This document shows, piece after piece, positions 62,800-64,000 of a stretch of DNA of 64,000 bases. The position numbers were made by a program, and so were the translations under genes. The stretch covers positions 434,001 through 498,000 of the forward strand of contig NZ_CP159831.1 in the NCBI RefSeq assembly GCF_047730075.1, read 5' to 3'. The notes beneath the pieces are model-generated. The model did not search any database. It was not told where the DNA came from and worked only from the letters and a program-made list of their open reading frames with translations. This stretch comes from Njordibacter sp905182035. Lineage in GTDB: Bacteria > Pseudomonadota > Gammaproteobacteria > Pseudomonadales > Balneatricaceae. How positions within the stretch are numbered: the stretch's first letter is position 1; each line of letters starts with the position of its first letter.

Positions 62800-64000
62800 A
62801 TGGTCAAAATTGATTTAGGTCTGTATTCAATCGTTATGAAATACGCTCATCGCCCATCATCAGGTAAGACTATTTACTATCGTAGACGCATACCCAAGGG
62901 TTTGGAGTCACACTATGATGGTAAAACCTTCTGTGTCAAAACCACGGGCACGACTGACCCTAAGTTGGCTGTTGCCATCCTTGTGAGAATTAATACTCAA
63001 GTTGAAAAAGACTGGGAACGCCTCCACCAGGGTTTGCCTTTGTCTGTCTCAGATGAAGTGAATACGTCTGTAGAGGAAGTATTAAAGCCATTCGGATTGA
63101 ATCGGTTTGGGCGTGGTTTGGCTGAAGGTAAGCAAGACTTTAACGAAAGTATATTTGAACAGTTACCTGACAAAGTTAAAACAGATGTTGTGTTTAATGG
63201 GTTGTCTGGAGATGATCTCCATCAAACTGTGGAGTCTGTATTGCCCACAGATTTAAAGATTGCATATGGTCGTGTGCATGATCGTATACAACTTGTGGCA
63301 TCTGATTACTGTGAAGAATACATCAAAATAAAAGGCAGGGCGGATGATAAAAAATTCTCTCAAGGGGTTCAAAAATCCTTTGAAGTTCTGATTAGTTTGA
63401 TGGGTGATCGACGACCTTGTGATTATTACAAAGCTGATGTTAGAGATATTATTCAAGGGATGCAGGAGCTAAATTGGTCATCAGCCACAATAAAGAGAAG
63501 GCTCCAAAATGTGAGGGCTGCATTGAATACAGTTTCAGATTATCACGATATTGATGATGATAAAGGTCATCCATTTAAAAACTTTGATATACCCAATGCA
63601 GGGGAAGATGCGACAGAACGGCCAGACTTTAGTGTTTCTGAACTGGATGACATTAGGAAAAAACTAGCAGGAGATAAATCTGACCTTGCACTTATCATCA
63701 GGATTGTAATGGATACTGGAGTGCGAGTGTCTGAATGTGTTGGCCTGATGGCAGATGATATTGTTTTGGATGTAGACATTCCATACTTAAACATCCATAG
63801 AAATTCATTTCGCAGGCTGAAGACAAAAAATAGTACACGCTTCATCCCTCTAGCTGGAGGTGCCTTGGATGCTGCAACAATAGCTGTAGCGAAGGTAAAG
63901 AATAAGGTGCTATTCCCTCGATATATTGATCAGATTAAAGGCAAGGTTAAGAATGATGTTGCGTCTAATGCATTGAACAAACGACTATCCACTATTATTG
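62800..64000 (+). CDS. Phage-type tyrosine recombinase (integrase), 3' end cut by window
   Basis: Open for 400 codons to the window edge. ATG 62800 is preceded by GGAG nine bases upstream; ATG 62836 (MKYAHRPSSGKTIYYRRRIP) is an alternative. The N-terminal part resembles DUF6538-type integrases (YYRRRIP). The catalytic domain begins near residue 285, with Arg309 in DTGVRVSECVGL and Lys341 or Lys343 in the RRLKTK turn. The HxxR and Tyr motifs would be beyond the window. It should catalyse integration at the adjacent tRNA-Arg. Confidence 0.9.
   Translation, partial: MVKIDLGLYSIVMKYAHRPSSGKTIYYRRRIPKGLESHYDGKTFCVKTTGTTDPKLAVAILVRINTQVEKDWERLHQGLPLSVSDEVNTSVEEVLKPFGLNRFGRGLAEGKQDFNESIFEQLPDKVKTDVVFNGLSGDDLHQTVESVLPTDLKIAYGRVHDRIQLVASDYCEEYIKIKGRADDKKFSQGVQKSFEVLISLMGDRRPCDYYKADVRDIIQGMQELNWSSATIKRRLQNVRAALNTVSDYHDIDDDKGHPFKNFDIPNAGEDATERPDFSVSELDDIRKKLAGDKSDLALIIRIVMDTGVRVSECVGLMADDIVLDVDIPYLNIHRNSFRRLKTKNSTRFIPLAGGALDAATIAVAKVKNKVLFPRYIDQIKGKVKNDVASNALNKRLSTII
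62800..64000 (+). mobile_element. Left edge of a tRNA-Arg-associated genomic island
   Basis: The recombinase gene is adjacent to the tRNA-Arg 3' end and points away from it. The second attachment copy and cargo lie beyond the window. Confidence 0.7.

Overview
The window is a chromosomal segment of a free-living gammaproteobacterium, probably marine and related to Pseudomonadales/Oceanospirillales. The 16S, 23S and 5S genes are gammaproteobacterial. The gene order matches that group: fabA-fabB; ispB | rplU-rpmA-obgE-proB; ileS-lspA-fkpB next to minor pilin genes; ilvI-ilvH-pssA; xseA | guaB-guaA; tadA; purL; ypjD | ffh. I could not search the 16S against a database, so no genus is proposed.

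Layout. 1-10.5 kb: end of an acyl-CoA dehydrogenase, a short predicted membrane peptide, an adenine deaminase, an RmlD-like reductase, a molybdopterin set (moaA, moaC, moaD) interleaved with two acyltransferases, then fabB, fabA and ispB on the minus strand. 10.8-14.4 kb: rplU, rpmA, obgE, proB, rpsT. 14.6-24.2 kb: murJ, ribF, ileS, lspA, fkpB, five minor-pilin genes, nadE. 24.2-33.5 kb: bamD, rluD, pgeF, clpB, ilvI, ilvH, pssA. 33.6-39.6 kb: one complete rRNA operon whose 16S-23S spacer lacks a tRNA, followed by a duplicated and hairpin-rich segment. 39.6-44.2 kb: xseA, guaB, guaA. 52.1-62.4 kb: tadA, purL, an MBL hydrolase, two NUDIX enzymes, a DUF1289 protein, a CorC/HlyC-type transporter, ypjD, ffh. 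62.5 kb to the end: tRNA-Ser, tRNA-Arg and the start of a tyrosine-recombinase gene marking another island.

The most interesting part is 44.2-52.1 kb. Between guaA and tadA lies a block of about 7.9 kb encoding a complete sulfite-to-sulfate route: a membrane anchor resembling AprM, APS reductase AprB and AprA, and ATP sulfurylase Sat. Three little-known genes sit between aprA and sat (an unrecognised 125-aa protein, a SlyD/FKBP-like protein and a 53-aa basic protein), and a metallophosphoesterase follows sat. The block is bounded by copies of the 3' end of guaA (GAGTGGGAATAA at 44210 and 52094, with a further copy of its first 11 bases at 44564). This is the footprint expected of site-specific integration into guaA, although no recombinase gene remains inside. 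It reads as a fixed sulfur-oxidation island: sulfite is oxidised to APS, Sat converts APS and pyrophosphate to ATP and sulfate, and AprM would pass electrons to the membrane. No dsr, sox or soe genes are in the window, so the source of sulfite is unknown.

The remaining genes are mainly housekeeping functions in standard operons. Several show local peculiarities, listed as findings: an apparent ATT start codon, a missing catalytic tyrosine, a reduced pilX and missing pilY1/ispH, a terminator-like hairpin in the rplU leader, and a long structured leader before ilvI.
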